Source: Variovorax fucosicus
GTDB taxonomy: Bacteria > Pseudomonadota > Gammaproteobacteria > Burkholderiales > Burkholderiaceae_C
Reading direction: 5' to 3'
NCBI RefSeq assembly: GCF_030316825.1
Contig: NZ_JASZYU010000001.1
Location: forward strand, 744,001 to 808,000
Length of the DNA stretch: 64,000 nucleotides
Notes under the pieces: generated by a model
What the model was told of the DNA's origin: nothing
What the model saw: only the letters and a program-made list of their open reading frames with translations
Database searches by the model: none
Program-made: the position numbers and the translations under genes
In this document: positions 28,792-38,440 of the stretch, in pieces
How the letters are laid out: each line of letters opens with the position of its first letter
Numbering within the stretch: position 1 is the stretch's first letter

Positions 28792-29472
28792 TCAGTTGAC
28801 CGCGAAGCAGTAAAGCAGGCCGCCGCCGCCGGTCTTTTTGAGTGCGTCCAGGCTGCAGCCCTGCGTGGCATGTGAGGAGTTCCACGACTTCGAGGGCGCA
28901 TCGTCGCGCAACCCCATGCGGTCGTGATGGCCGACGATCGCCGAGCCATCGCCGCTCTTGGTCCAGTTGCCGCAGGTGTTGTCCTTGCCGTCGCTCACGG
29001 CGCGGCCGTCGGGCGAGGAGCCGGTCAGGATGTCGTGCAGGTTGGTGGCATCGCCCCGCCCCATGACCGGCTGGCCGGCCTCGGTGAGGGCCGACTGCTT
29101 GGTCAGCATGTTGGAGCCGTGCAGTTCGTCAAGGTTGGTGGCCACCAGAACGCCCTTGGCGTTGTACCAGGGGCCGGTACCGATGCGGTCGCGCGCATTG
29201 ACCGCCGGGCTGCCGGCCAGCGCGCTGTTGCTCAGGTAGGCATGCCAGGTGCGTCCGCCAGCACCGGCCTTGGCGGCCAGACTCTGACAATAACGGTCGG
29301 CGCCCGGCAGGCCACCGAAGTCAGCGCCCTGCCCCGGATTGGCGCTGGTCAGGAAAAAGCCCATGGGCTTCTGCGCCGGGGCGGACGCCATCGGCCCGCC
29401 GGCGCCGCAGCCGGCCAGCACCGCGGCGGCGGCCAGCGACACGACAAGAGAATACGGACGGCAACGGGTCAT
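28792..29472 (-). CDS. Exported lipoprotein with lectin/endostatin-like domain
   Basis: A 226-residue protein with a lipobox LAGC around residue 22. The mature domain begins FFLTSANPGQGADFGGLPGADRYCQSLA and continues with RTWHAYLSNSAL and RIGTGPWYNAKG. It ends in CGNWTKSGDGSAIVGHHDR and the Cys pair GCSLDA...YCFAVN. This pattern is seen in endostatin/lectin-like bacterial lipoproteins (DUF1554-type). Paired cysteines suggest disulfides in the periplasm or on the surface. Function is unknown. It appears to be a single-gene unit between nadC and gpsA. Confidence 0.75.
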   Translation of the reverse strand: MTRCRPYSLVVSLAAAAVLAGCGAGGPMASAPAQKPMGFFLTSANPGQGADFGGLPGADRYCQSLAAKAGAGGRTWHAYLSNSALAGSPAVNARDRIGTGPWYNAKGVLVATNLDELHGSNMLTKQSALTEAGQPVMGRGDATNLHDILTGSSPDGRAVSDGKDNTCGNWTKSGDGSAIVGHHDRMGLRDDAPSKSWNSSHATQGCSLDALKKTGGGGLLYCFAVN

Positions 29473-29536
29473 GGATGGTCTCCTTGTGAATGGAGCGCTG
29501 ACCGTAACTCAAGCCGGCGCAGCCATCAATCGGCCC

Positions 29537-30538
29537 TCACCCGGGTTCGGACGACGGCTCGCGCGCCATCAGGGCGGCGACCACCTGGGCCGGACTGCCG
29601 GCGCCGTCGAGCAGCGCGACCACGCCCTCGGCAATCGGCATCTCGAGCCCCAGCAGCCGCGCGCGCTGCACCACGGTGCGTGCGCAGTAGACGCCTTCGG
29701 CAACGTGGCCGAGCGAATCGACCGCCTGTGCCAGCGTCTGGCCGCCGGCCAGCAACAGGCCGACCTTGCGGTTGCGCGACAGGTCGCCGGTGGCGGTGAG
29801 CACCAGGTCGCCCAGGCCCGACAAGCCCATGAAGGTTTCGGCGCGTGCGCCGAGCGCAAGGCCGAAGCGCGTCATCTCGGCCAGCCCGCGCGTGATCAGC
29901 GCGGCGCGCGCATTGAGGCCCAGGGCGAGCCCGTCGCACAGTCCGGTGGCGATCGCCAGCACGTTCTTGACGGCGCCACCGACCTCGACACCGACGATGT
30001 CATCGTTGGCATAGACCCGCAGTGCCGGGCCGTGAAAGGCCTCGACGAGCACGTCGCGCACCCGGGCATGGCTGCTTGCGGCCACCAGCGCGGTCGGCCG
30101 GCCCTGCGCCACCTCCTGCGCGAAGCTGGGGCCGCTGAGCACGCCGGCCAGCAGATCCGGGGCAACCTGAGCCCGTATCTCGTGCGCCAGCAGGCCGAAG
30201 GACTGCGAGGCGCCGAGCGCCTGCTCGACACCTTTGCAGAGCCAGGCGACCGGCACCGAAAGATCGCGCAGTGCAAGCAGTTGGCCACGCAGCGCGGCCA
30301 TCGGCGTGGCGACGATCACGAGGTCGGCGCCGTGCACGGCCGAAGCGGCATCGCCGGCCTGCACCGACAACGCGGCCGGCAGCGGCGTGCCCGGGAGGTA
30401 GCGCGCGTTCTCGCGCGTGGCGCTCATGCGCGCGGCCTGCACGGCATCGCGCGCCCACAGCGTGACGTGGTGGCGTGCGGCCACGTTGACCGCGAGCGCG
30501 GTGCCCCAGGCGCCGGCACCGAGCACGCAGATTTTCAT
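29537..30538 (-). CDS. gpsA: Glycerol-3-phosphate dehydrogenase [NAD(P)+]
   Basis: A 333-residue enzyme that reduces dihydroxyacetone phosphate to sn-glycerol-3-phosphate for phospholipid synthesis. The NAD(P) site is [10 protein letters not shown] (7-16). [22 protein letters not shown] and the catalytic-lysine region [22 protein letters not shown] are conserved, as is [12 protein letters not shown]. It is the last gene of the rhodanese-grxC-secB-gpsA run, 27 bases after secB. The ugp importer at 60750 onward provides an external source of the same metabolite. Confidence 0.96.
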   Translation of the reverse strand: MKICVLGAGAWGTALAVNVAARHHVTLWARDAVQAARMSATRENARYLPGTPLPAALSVQAGDAASAVHGADLVIVATPMAALRGQLLALRDLSVPVAWLCKGVEQALGASQSFGLLAHEIRAQVAPDLLAGVLSGPSFAQEVAQGRPTALVAASSHARVRDVLVEAFHGPALRVYANDDIVGVEVGGAVKNVLAIATGLCDGLALGLNARAALITRGLAEMTRFGLALGARAETFMGLSGLGDLVLTATGDLSRNRKVGLLLAGGQTLAQAVDSLGHVAEGVYCARTVVQRARLLGLEMPIAEGVVALLDGAGSPAQVVAALMAREPSSEPG

Positions 30539-30565
30539 GCGGCAGCCGCGGCGCGTGGCGCGGGT

Positions 30566-31024
30566 TTACTGCGTGACGATCGGCGACGGCTCGCCGGCGG
30601 CCTGCGCCTGCTGCTGCTCGTACATCGCCTGGAAGTTGATTTCGGCCAGGTGCACCGGCGGGAAACCGCCGCGCTGGATCACATCTGCCACGTTGCCGCG
30701 CAGGTAGGGGTAGACGATTTGAGGGCAGGCGATGCCCAGGATCGGGCCCATCTGGTCTTCCGGCAAGTTGCGGATCTCGAAGATGCCGGCCTGCTTGGCC
30801 TCGACCAGGAACACCGTCTTGTCCTGCACCTTGGTCTGCACCGTGGCGGACACAGTGATTTCGAAGATGCCGTCGGCCACTGGCTGGGCGTCCACGCCGA
30901 GCTGGATATCGACGGTCGGCTGCTCGGGATCCAGCAGGATCGCGGGCGAATTGGGTTGCTCGAGCGACAGGTCTTTCAGGTAGACGCGTTGAATCTGGAA
31001 CACGGGGTCTTGGGTGTCTGCCAT
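30566..31024 (-). CDS. secB: Protein-export chaperone SecB
   Basis: A 152-residue cytosolic chaperone that keeps precursors unfolded and delivers them to Sec[20 protein letters not shown] is the N-terminal strand region, and [15 protein letters not shown] the core. [36 protein letters not shown] is the SecA-contacting and C-terminal region. I chose the ATG at 31024 (MADTQDP), which gives normal length. An ATG at 31045 would add seven residues. Confidence 0.96.
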   Translation of the reverse strand: MADTQDPVFQIQRVYLKDLSLEQPNSPAILLDPEQPTVDIQLGVDAQPVADGIFEITVSATVQTKVQDKTVFLVEAKQAGIFEIRNLPEDQMGPILGIACPQIVYPYLRGNVADVIQRGGFPPVHLAEINFQAMYEQQQAQAAGEPSPIVTQ

Positions 31025-31122
31025 GGCGGAGCTTTCGGATGTCAAAACAACGCCCGCCGGGAAAAGTTTCCCGCAGCGGGCTTGGGAGGTAGCCGGCGAT
31101 TATCGCCGGTCGCAAATGGCGG

Positions 31123-31383
31123 TCAGGCGGCTTGCAGCAGGGGCATCAGGCCGCCGCGCCCGTCCAGCGCGACCAGGTCGTCGCAGCCGCCGACGTGGGT
31201 GTCTCCGATGAAGATCTGCGGCACCGTGCGGCGCCGGGTGGTCTCCATCATCGCGGCGCGGGCCTGCGGGTCGGTGTCGATGCGGATCTCTTCGATCTGC
31301 TCGACGCCCTTGGACTTGAGGATTTGCTTCGCGCGAATGCAGTACGGGCAAACGGCGGTGGTGTACATCTTGACGGTTTGCAT
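31123..31383 (-). CDS. grxC: Glutaredoxin 3
   Basis: An 86-residue dithiol glutaredoxin that reduces disulfides and glutathionylated proteins. The active site is CPYC at residues 12-15. [18 protein letters not shown] provides the cis-proline and the glutathione-binding loop. It lies between a membrane-anchored rhodanese gene and secB, an arrangement widely conserved in beta- and gammaproteobacteria. Confidence 0.96.
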   Translation of the reverse strand: MQTVKMYTTAVCPYCIRAKQILKSKGVEQIEEIRIDTDPQARAAMMETTRRRTVPQIFIGDTHVGGCDDLVALDGRGGLMPLLQAA

Positions 31384-31449
31384 GCGCTCTACCTTGGGAA
31401 GACTTTCACAATTTCAACAGTGCGCGAAGACTGGGGCCAAGCCCAATGC

Positions 31450-31857
31450 TTAGGCTTTTTCAATCGGCAGGTTAGCGTCTTTCCAGGCCTTGAGTCCGCC
31501 CGCAATCGCTTGGGCCTGCTCATAGCCGAGTTTCTTGGCGGTGGCGACCGCACGGTTTGCGCGCGCGCCGGTGCCGCAGATCAGCAGCAGCGGCACGGTC
31601 TTGTTCTTGACAGCCGAGGTCAGCTTTTCTTCCATCAGGTTGAGCGGCACGTTCTTCGAGTTGGTCACGTGGCCGGCCGCGAACTCCTCGGGTTCGCGCA
31701 CGTCCACCACCACCGCACGCTCGCGGTTGATCAACTGCACCGCCCCCTGGGCCGTCAGCGAGCCGGTACCGGCACCGCGCAGCAAGGGCCAGGCCAGCAT
31801 GCCGCCCGAGCTGAGCGTGATCAGCAGCAGCATCCAGTTGTCGACGATGAATTTCAC
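31450..31857 (-). CDS. Membrane-anchored rhodanese-like protein
   Basis: A 135-residue protein with one N-terminal membrane helix ([19 protein letters not shown]). A rhodanese domain follows, with [24 protein letters not shown] and the active-site loop [14 protein letters not shown]. The likely catalytic cysteine is that of ICGTG. The start is GTG at 31857, supported by AAGGA six bases upstream. It heads the grxC-secB-gpsA operon. Its role in sulfur transfer or redox control at the membrane is inferred from family only. Confidence 0.9.
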   Translation of the reverse strand: MKFIVDNWMLLLITLSSGGMLAWPLLRGAGTGSLTAQGAVQLINRERAVVVDVREPEEFAAGHVTNSKNVPLNLMEEKLTSAVKNKTVPLLLICGTGARANRAVATAKKLGYEQAQAIAGGLKAWKDANLPIEKA

Positions 31858-31950
31858 AGGGTTCCTTGGGGAGTTGGGATTGGCAAAGCCACAGATTTTA
31901 GAATGGCGGGTTCCGCAGTCCCTGACCTCCGACACCAAAGGCCTCCTCCC

Positions 31951-32694
31951 ATGCACAAGCTGGTACTGATTCGCCATGGCGAATCGACCTGGAATCTCGA
32001 AAACCGCTTTACCGGCTGGACCGACGTCGACCTGACCGACACCGGCGTCGAACAGGCCAAACAGGCCGGCCGCCTGCTCAAGGCCGAAGGCTACGAGTTC
32101 GATGTGGCCTGCACCAGCGTGCTCAAGCGCGCCACCCGTACGCTGTGGCACACGCTGGACGAACTCGACCGCACCTGGCTGCCGGTGGTGCACTCCTGGC
32201 GCCTGAACGAGCGCCACTATGGCGGTCTGCAGGGCCTGAACAAGGCCGAAACGGCCAAGAAGTACGGCGACGAGCAGGTGCTGGTGTGGCGCCGCAGCTA
32301 CGACACGCCACCGCCGCCACTGGCACTTGACGACCCGCGCAGCGAGCGCGGCGACGTGCGCTACGCCAGGCTGGCGCCGGAGCAGATTCCGTTGACCGAA
32401 TGCCTGAAGGACACCGTGGCACGCGTGCTGCCGTTCTGGAACGAGTCGATGGCGCCCGCCATCCGCAGCGGCCGCCGGCTCGTGGTGGCGGCGCACGGCA
32501 ACTCGATCCGGGCGCTGGTGAAGTACCTCGACGGCATTTCGGACAGTGACATCGTCGGACTCAACATCCCGAACGGCATTCCGCTGGTGTACGAACTGGA
32601 CGACGAACTCAAACCATTGCGCCACTATTACCTCGGCGACGCCGAAGCGGCCGCGAAAGCCGCCGCAGCCGTGGCATCGCAGGGGAAAGCCTGA
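31951..32694 (+). CDS. gpmA: 2,3-bisphosphoglycerate-dependent phosphoglycerate mutase
   Basis: A 247-residue glycolytic enzyme that interconverts 3- and 2-phosphoglycerate. The phosphohistidine motif is [10 protein letters not shown] (H9). [27 protein letters not shown] and the second histidine in [15 protein letters not shown] are all in place. The C-terminal tail is Ala-rich. It is transcribed away from the rhodanese-grxC operon, with 93 bases for both promoters, and sits ahead of ctpA. Confidence 0.96.
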   Translation: MHKLVLIRHGESTWNLENRFTGWTDVDLTDTGVEQAKQAGRLLKAEGYEFDVACTSVLKRATRTLWHTLDELDRTWLPVVHSWRLNERHYGGLQGLNKAETAKKYGDEQVLVWRRSYDTPPPPLALDDPRSERGDVRYARLAPEQIPLTECLKDTVARVLPFWNESMAPAIRSGRRLVVAAHGNSIRALVKYLDGISDSDIVGLNIPNGIPLVYELDDELKPLRHYYLGDAEAAAKAAAAVASQGKA

Positions 32695-32803
32695 ACTAAA
32701 TGCACATCCGTTGACATGTCGACGGAACCGCGGCAGGCAAATTGCTTCCAAGGTGTGTATATTGGTTCGAGCCACACGGCCGACACTCTCAGGACACTTT
32801 TAA

Positions 32804-34246
32804 ATGGGCCAAAAACTCAAGATCACCGGTTGGGTTGCAGCCGGCGCCGTCGCAGGCGTACTGACCACCGTTTCACTGCAAACCGTCGCGCGCGGTTCGC
32901 TGGCCCCGCTGCCGCTGGAGGAGCTGCAACAGCTCGCCGCTGTGTTCGGCATGGTCAAGACCGACTATGTCGAGCCGGTCGACGAAAAGAAGCTCATCTC
33001 CGATGCGATCTCCGGCATGGTCGCCGGGCTCGATCCGCACTCGCAGTATTTCGACAAGAAGTCCTTCAAGGAATTCAAGGAAGGCACCAGTGGCCGCTTC
33101 GTCGGGGTCGGCATCGAGATTTCGCAGGAAGACGGCCTGATCAAGGTGGTGTCGCCGATCGAGGGTTCGCCCGCGTTCCGCGCCGGCCTGAAGCCGAGCG
33201 ACCTGATCACCAAGATCGATGACACCGCAGTGCGCGGACTCAGCCTCAACGAGGCGGTCAAACGCATGCGCGGCGAGGCCAACACCAAGGTGCTGCTCAC
33301 GATCTTCCGCAAGGACGAGAACCGCACCTTCCCGGTCACGATCACGCGCGAAGAGATTCGCACGCAATCGGTTCGCGGCAAGGTCATCGAGCCGGGCTAT
33401 GCCTGGATTCGCCTGTCCCAGTTCCAGGAGCGCACCGTCGACGACTTCGTGAAAAAGGTCGACGAGATCTACAAGCAGGATCCCAACATCAAGGGCCTGG
33501 TGCTCGACCTGCGCAACGACCCGGGCGGCCTGCTCGATGCGGCGGTGGCCGTCTCGGCCGCCTTCCTGCCCGAAAACGTGACGGTGGTCACCACCGACGG
33601 CCAGCTGAGCGAGAGCAAGTCGATCTACAAGGCGATCCCGGCGGACTACCAGCGCCGCGCCGGCGCCGACCCGCTGCGCAGTCTGCCGGCCGCACTGAAG
33701 TCGGTGCCGCTGGTGGTGCTGGTGAACGAAGGCTCGGCTTCGGCCAGCGAAATCGTGGCCGGTGCCCTGCAGGATCACAAGCGCGGCGTCGTGATGGGCA
33801 GCCAGACCTTCGGCAAGGGCTCGGTGCAGACGGTGCGCCCGCTCGGCCCCGACACCGGCCTGAAGATCACCACCGCGCGCTACTACACGCCGAGTGGCAC
33901 CTCGATCCAGGCCAAGGGCATCGTGCCGAACGTGCTGATCGACGAAAGTGCCGAAGGCAGCCCGTTCGCCGCGCTGCGGATGCGCGAGGCCGATCTCGAA
34001 AAGCATCTGGCCAGCGGCCAAGGCCCCGAGGCCAAGAGCCCCGAGCGCGAAAAAGCACGCGACGAAGCCCGCAAGCGCCTCGAGGAAGAGGCCAAGAAGC
34101 CGCCGCAGGACCGCAAGATCCCCGAGTTCGGCACCGACAAGGACTTCCCGCTGGTGCAGGCGCTCAACCGCCTCAAGGGCCAGCCGGTGCTGGTCAGCAA
34201 GACGCAGGTGATCGTCGACAACAAGGAAGAAAAGAAAGAGAACTGA
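32804..34246 (+). CDS. ctpA: Carboxy-terminal processing peptidase (S41)
   Basis: A 480-residue periplasmic serine protease of the Prc/CtpA family. A signal anchor spans about residues 8-30. A PDZ domain (about 95-175) contains SGRFVGVGIEI and VSPIEGSPAFRAGLKPSDLI. The Ser-Lys active site, aligned by spacing with E. coli Prc, is S313 (GSASASE) and K338 (TFGKGSVQT), with D324 between. The C-terminus is highly charged and helical (EKAR...KRLEEEAKKPPQ). Such peptidases trim envelope proteins. The neighbouring gpmA and moeB-type genes are its usual companions in this family of bacteria. Confidence 0.95.
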   Translation: MGQKLKITGWVAAGAVAGVLTTVSLQTVARGSLAPLPLEELQQLAAVFGMVKTDYVEPVDEKKLISDAISGMVAGLDPHSQYFDKKSFKEFKEGTSGRFVGVGIEISQEDGLIKVVSPIEGSPAFRAGLKPSDLITKIDDTAVRGLSLNEAVKRMRGEANTKVLLTIFRKDENRTFPVTITREEIRTQSVRGKVIEPGYAWIRLSQFQERTVDDFVKKVDEIYKQDPNIKGLVLDLRNDPGGLLDAAVAVSAAFLPENVTVVTTDGQLSESKSIYKAIPADYQRRAGADPLRSLPAALKSVPLVVLVNEGSASASEIVAGALQDHKRGVVMGSQTFGKGSVQTVRPLGPDTGLKITTARYYTPSGTSIQAKGIVPNVLIDESAEGSPFAALRMREADLEKHLASGQGPEAKSPEREKARDEARKRLEEEAKKPPQDRKIPEFGTDKDFPLVQALNRLKGQPVLVSKTQVIVDNKEEKKEN

Positions 34247-34258
34247 TCGGGCCGGCAC

Positions 34259-35017
34259 GTGCAGGACGATGAGCTGCTGCGCTATTCGCGGCATATCCTG
34301 CTGGAAGAGTTCGGCATCGATGGTCAGGCCAGGGTCTCGGCAGCGCATGCGCTGGTAGTGGGCGCTGGCGGGCTTGGCTCGCCGGTGGCGCTCTACCTCG
34401 CCGCAGCGGGCGTCGGGCACATCACGCTGGTCGACGACGACACGGTCGACCTCACCAACCTGCAACGCCAGATCGCCCACACCACGGCGCGTGCGGGCCA
34501 GGCCAAGGTGACTTCGGCCGCCGAGGCGATGCTCGCGATCAACCCCACCATTGCGATCGAGCCGATCACGCAGCGCGCCGATGCCCAAGCGCTGGATCGC
34601 CTGGTGGCCGGCGCCGACGTGGTGATCGACTGCAGTGACAACTTCGCGACGCGCCAGGCCGTCAACAAGGCCTGCGTGGCCCATGCCAAGCCGCTGGTGT
34701 CCGGGGCGGCAATTCGCTTCGATGGCCAGCTCAGCGTCTTCGACACGCGCGATGCGGCGTCGCCCTGTTACGCCTGCCTGTTCCCGCCCGACGCCGATTT
34801 CGAGGAAACGCGCTGCGCCGTCCTTGGCGTGTTCGGGCCGGTGGTGGGCACGATCGGCACGCTGCAGGCGCATGAGGCGCTCAAGCTGCTGGCAGGGATC
34901 GGCTCGTCGCTGGCCGGGCAGCTGTTGATGTTCGATGGGCGCAGCACCCGGTTCGACACCTTGCGCACCGCGCGCGACCCGCAGTGCAGCGTTTGCGGCC
35001 AACGCCCAGCCGTCTAA
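34259..35017 (+). CDS. moeB: MoeB/ThiF/HesA-family adenylyltransferase
   Basis: A 252-residue E1-like enzyme that adenylates the C-terminal glycine of a small sulfur-carrier protein (MoaD or ThiS). The ATP site is VVGAGGLGSPVALYLAAAGVG. DLTNLQRQ holds the conserved arginine, and the zinc site is CYAC...CSVC. The start is GTG at 34259, 12 bases after ctpA. Molybdopterin synthesis would serve the two molybdoenzymes at 1439-6689, but a thiamine role is equally possible from sequence. Confidence 0.92.
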   Translation: MQDDELLRYSRHILLEEFGIDGQARVSAAHALVVGAGGLGSPVALYLAAAGVGHITLVDDDTVDLTNLQRQIAHTTARAGQAKVTSAAEAMLAINPTIAIEPITQRADAQALDRLVAGADVVIDCSDNFATRQAVNKACVAHAKPLVSGAAIRFDGQLSVFDTRDAASPCYACLFPPDADFEETRCAVLGVFGPVVGTIGTLQAHEALKLLAGIGSSLAGQLLMFDGRSTRFDTLRTARDPQCSVCGQRPAV

Positions 35018-35126
35018 TTCGGCCCTGCATTCAAAGATCTTGATCTAGCGTTGATCCGGCACTGAGGTTCCAGGGCGGGGGACATTCGCGGAAGGGGCCT
35101 ACCCCGAAACGTCAAGCACTTCACGT

Positions 35127-37154
35127 TCATTGGCGCGCAGTCTTGGCCTTGGCAGCGCCCGCGGCGGCGGCGCCGGCGGTCGGCTGCTTCGCATCGGCCA
35201 GCACACCCTTGCAGTCGGCGTCTACGCCCGGCCCTGTTTCGATCGTTGCGACCAGTGCCAGCAACGGGTTGATGACGCCGAGCGCCACCGCAGCCAGGCC
35301 GCGCCCGGCCAGCTGGCCCGCCTCGATGCCTACCGAGGGCGAAGCGAAGGTGCCGCCGATCACGAGCGGCGTTCGCAGCGAAAGAATGCTCATGTCCTTC
35401 GGCTGCTGACGAACCACGAAATGCATCGTCTCGTCGGACAGGCTGGCCTGGCCGCTGGCGTTGAACACCGTGTCGGTGGTGTCGAACACCAGACTGCGTC
35501 CGACCATCACGCCCTTGCTGACATCGAAAGCCACCGCCGCGCAGCGCAGCGTGACGTTGCGGTCGCCACGCAGCAGGAACTTGATGATCTCTCCGCCATC
35601 GAGCCCCATGAACTCGAGCAGCAGGTTGCTGAACTCGCCGCGCCCGGTGATGGCGGCCACGTCGCCCGATGACCCGCCCAGCCAACTCGCGACCGAGTTG
35701 CCGCGGCCGGACAGGTTGATGCGTCCGTCGAGCTTGCCAAAGCTGGTTTTAAGCGTCTCGACCTTCGGAATCAGCCGATTGAGCTGCATCGCCCGGATGT
35801 CGAGCGAGGCGCGGATATCAGCCGGATTCTGCGTCGCGTCGATACGGATCGCGCCAGCCAGCTTGCCGCTGGCCAGGCCGAGGTCGAGCGGATCGAGCGT
35901 CAGCACGCCGTCGACCAGCTTCACGTGCACGCTGCCGCGATCCAGCGGCACGTCGCGCACGTTGCGGATTTTCTCTGCCGTGTATTGCACCTCGGCATTC
36001 ATCGCACGCAGCCGCTCGAAATCGAGCTTTGCAGTCGGCAACACCTTGCGGCCCGGATCCTTTTGCGCGCGCTTGACCTGAGTGATCGATGGCGGCGGCT
36101 CCACACCCTCCACGGCCTTGGCCGCGCGCTCGGTCGGCGGCAGGCCGATCAGCGGGCCGAGATCGTCCATGTCCATGACGCGGGAACGAAGGCTGCCGCT
36201 GAGGTGCGGCGTTTTCGGGGCCTGGTCGAAGCGCATGTCGCCGCCGATGTCCGACAGTCCGAGCTTGCCCTTCAGGCCCTGAACCTCCCAGAGCTTGGCG
36301 CGCTTGCGCAAATCGCCGCTGAGCGCGTAGGGCGAGGTCTGCGGCAGGGCGATGCCGAGCAGCGGGTAGAGATCGCCGAGGGTCTGGCCCTTGAGCTGGA
36401 ACTGCGCGTCGATGCCGTCGAGATCGGCCAGCGCAGCCACGGTGCCCTTGGCGGAGAGCTGCGTCTTGCCGGCCACGGCCTTGATTTCCATGGGGAACGG
36501 CGGCTGCCCGGCCGACGTGAGCTGCAGTACGTTGCCGGTGCTGCCTTGGGCAGTCAGGGTTTGCCGCTGATAGCGGCCCTTCACGCGAAAGTCGAGCGGC
36601 ATCTCGCCGCGCGCAGTGTCGAACGTGAAATCGGCGTGCAGGTCGACACCGAGATGCTCCGCGAGAAAGTCGACACCGCCACCGTCCACCTGCAGCAGTC
36701 CGATGGTCGGCACGGTGTCCGCATCGCCAGTGTCCTTGCCAAGCGCCCAGGTGCGGCGCCCGTCCTGCTCCAACTGCAGGCCCATCGTGGGCGACACCAG
36801 CATCAGGCGCGGAATGACCACCTTGCCCCCGAGGAGAGGCCAAAGCCGTATCTCGAACTCGGCGCGCTGCGCCTTCACCAGATACGGCTCGCGCGCCCAC
36901 GAGGGGTTTGCGAACTCGACGCCGTCGAATGCAATGGTGGCGCCGCGCCAGCCAGGCGTCACGTCGAGCCGGCGGGTGATCTCGAACTTGCGTCCGGTCT
37001 TCTCGCTGACATAGCGATTGAGGGGCTCGCGCAGCATGTCCCACGGAAAGAACATCACGATGACCAGCAGCACTGCCAGCACTGCGGCGATACCGCCCGC
37101 GATGCGGCCCCACAGCGGAATGCCGGAACTGCGGGGGCGCATCGCATTGTTCAT
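35127..37154 (-). CDS. AsmA family protein
   Basis: A 675-residue envelope protein. It has one N-terminal membrane helix ([21 protein letters not shown]) and a large periplasmic domain rich in beta-strands. The AsmA signature PLNRYVSEKTGRKFEITRRLDV follows the helix, and the C-terminal AsmA domain includes GRGEFSNLLLEF and FDTTDTVFNASGQASLSDET. The family is linked to phospholipid transport and outer-membrane biogenesis. The tail is Ala/Lys-rich. I chose the ATG at 37154 (MNNAMRP); an earlier start at 37181 is possible. It is divergent from the receiver-only gene. Confidence 0.9.
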   Translation of the reverse strand: MNNAMRPRSSGIPLWGRIAGGIAAVLAVLLVIVMFFPWDMLREPLNRYVSEKTGRKFEITRRLDVTPGWRGATIAFDGVEFANPSWAREPYLVKAQRAEFEIRLWPLLGGKVVIPRLMLVSPTMGLQLEQDGRRTWALGKDTGDADTVPTIGLLQVDGGGVDFLAEHLGVDLHADFTFDTARGEMPLDFRVKGRYQRQTLTAQGSTGNVLQLTSAGQPPFPMEIKAVAGKTQLSAKGTVAALADLDGIDAQFQLKGQTLGDLYPLLGIALPQTSPYALSGDLRKRAKLWEVQGLKGKLGLSDIGGDMRFDQAPKTPHLSGSLRSRVMDMDDLGPLIGLPPTERAAKAVEGVEPPPSITQVKRAQKDPGRKVLPTAKLDFERLRAMNAEVQYTAEKIRNVRDVPLDRGSVHVKLVDGVLTLDPLDLGLASGKLAGAIRIDATQNPADIRASLDIRAMQLNRLIPKVETLKTSFGKLDGRINLSGRGNSVASWLGGSSGDVAAITGRGEFSNLLLEFMGLDGGEIIKFLLRGDRNVTLRCAAVAFDVSKGVMVGRSLVFDTTDTVFNASGQASLSDETMHFVVRQQPKDMSILSLRTPLVIGGTFASPSVGIEAGQLAGRGLAAVALGVINPLLALVATIETGPGVDADCKGVLADAKQPTAGAAAAGAAKAKTARQ

Positions 37155-37296
37155 ATTGCAAGCCTGAGGCCGGCGCAGCACTTTCCGGGTCGGCTCCGGG
37201 CCGCAACCGATGTGCGCCCTCGCCTACGCACACTGTTTGTCGGAAGCCGCCTACAGCCTGGAGGCTCGGGAACTTGCATGATCGGCGCGTTCGGCC

Positions 37297-37686
37297 ATGA
37301 GCGCCACACTCAACACCTTTATCGTCGAAGACAACGAGACGATTCGCGAGAACCTCGCTGGCACACTCGAAGAACTCGCGTGTGTCACCGCAGTCGGCTT
37401 TGCCACGTCCGAGATTGACGCCTGTGCGTGGCTGCATGCCAACCCCGAACGATGGCAGCTTGCTATCGTCGACCTGTTTCTCAAGCAGGGCAGCGGGCTG
37501 GGCGTGTTGAAGGCATGCGCGCGGCGCACGCCCTTGCAGCGCGTGGTGGTGTTGAGCAACTATGCAACTGCGGATGTACGCAAGCGCTGCGCCGTGCTCG
37601 GCGCCGACGCAGTCTTCGATAAATCAAATGAAATCGATGCGCTGGTCGACTACTGCATTGCCCAAACCGCCCTGCGCGGCGGTTGA
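37297..37686 (+). CDS. Receiver-only response regulator
   Basis: A 129-residue protein made of one CheY-like receiver domain. The acidic pocket is E11-D12, the phospho-acceptor is D59 in IVDLF, and the switch residue is S87. The conserved lysine is K109 in FDKSNE. No output domain is attached. Its stop is only 16 bases from the converging stop of the NarL-type regulator gene, and a histidine kinase gene is next. It may compete for or relay phosphate in that system, which is inference from position. Confidence 0.9.
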   Translation: MSATLNTFIVEDNETIRENLAGTLEELACVTAVGFATSEIDACAWLHANPERWQLAIVDLFLKQGSGLGVLKACARRTPLQRVVVLSNYATADVRKRCAVLGADAVFDKSNEIDALVDYCIAQTALRGG

Positions 37687-37702
37687 GGCCTGCCGTGACT
37701 GC

Positions 37703-38335
37703 TCAATCGATGAGCTTGTTCTTCAGCGCGTAATAGGTGAGGTCGCTGTTGGAGGACAGGTTCATCTTTTCCATCAGGCGCGTGCGGTAGGTACTGACCG
37801 TCTTGACCGACAGCGACAGGGTCTTGGCGATGTCGCCCGCCGTCTCGCCCTTGGCCAGCTTCAGGAACACCTGGAACTCGCGCTCCGACAACTGCTCGTG
37901 CGGTGCCGCGTCGTCCTTGCGATCGAGCTGGCGCGCCAGCAGTTCGGCAACGGTCGGCGTGATGTAGCGCCGCCCCAGCGAGATGGTGCGGATCGCGTTC
38001 ACGATCTCGATCGGATCGCATTCCTTGTTGAGATAGCCACTCGCGCCCTGACGAATCAGGTTCATCGCGTAGTGCTCTTCGGGATAGCCGCTCAGGATCA
38101 GGATGCCCACATCGGGCGCCTTGGCGCGGATCATGGCCAGCGCATCGATGCCGCTCTGGCCGGGCATCGAAAGATCCATCACGAGGACATCGAGTTCGGT
38201 GGTGCGAACCAGTTCGATCGCTTCACGGCCGCTGGCAGCTTCGCCTGCAACGCGCAGGTCGACGTGCTCCGAAAAAAACTGTCTCAGGCCGGAGCGCACG
38301 ATGGCGTGGTCATCCACAATGCCGATCTTGATCAT
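37703..38335 (-). CDS. NarL/FixJ-type response regulator
   Basis: A 210-residue transcription factor. The receiver domain has DD at 8-9 and the phospho-acceptor D54 in VMDLSMPG. The LuxR-type helix-turn-helix occupies about 145-210, with LSEREFQVFLKLAKGETAGDIAKTLSLSVKTVSTYRTRLMEKM. It is divergent from the CHASE3 histidine kinase at 38441, with 105 bases between them, and is its likely partner. Such divergent pairs usually control their own shared promoter region. Confidence 0.94.
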   Translation of the reverse strand: MIKIGIVDDHAIVRSGLRQFFSEHVDLRVAGEAASGREAIELVRTTELDVLVMDLSMPGQSGIDALAMIRAKAPDVGILILSGYPEEHYAMNLIRQGASGYLNKECDPIEIVNAIRTISLGRRYITPTVAELLARQLDRKDDAAPHEQLSEREFQVFLKLAKGETAGDIAKTLSLSVKTVSTYRTRLMEKMNLSSNSDLTYYALKNKLID

Positions 38336-38440
38336 TCTTTGCTTTCGTCGATTTGAGCGGCCTCGAGTGCCGCTTCTTCCGATCCCTGTTCAGCGCCAAT
38401 TATTCCCGAATTTGACAATGGAAAATTCTGTGGAGACATC

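Noticed and set aside
32711..32763. Sigma-70 promoter for ctpA (TTGACA and TATATT)
   Set aside because: TTGACA at 32711-32716 and TATATT at 32758-32763 are 41 bases apart, far from the required 16-18. No good partner exists for either.
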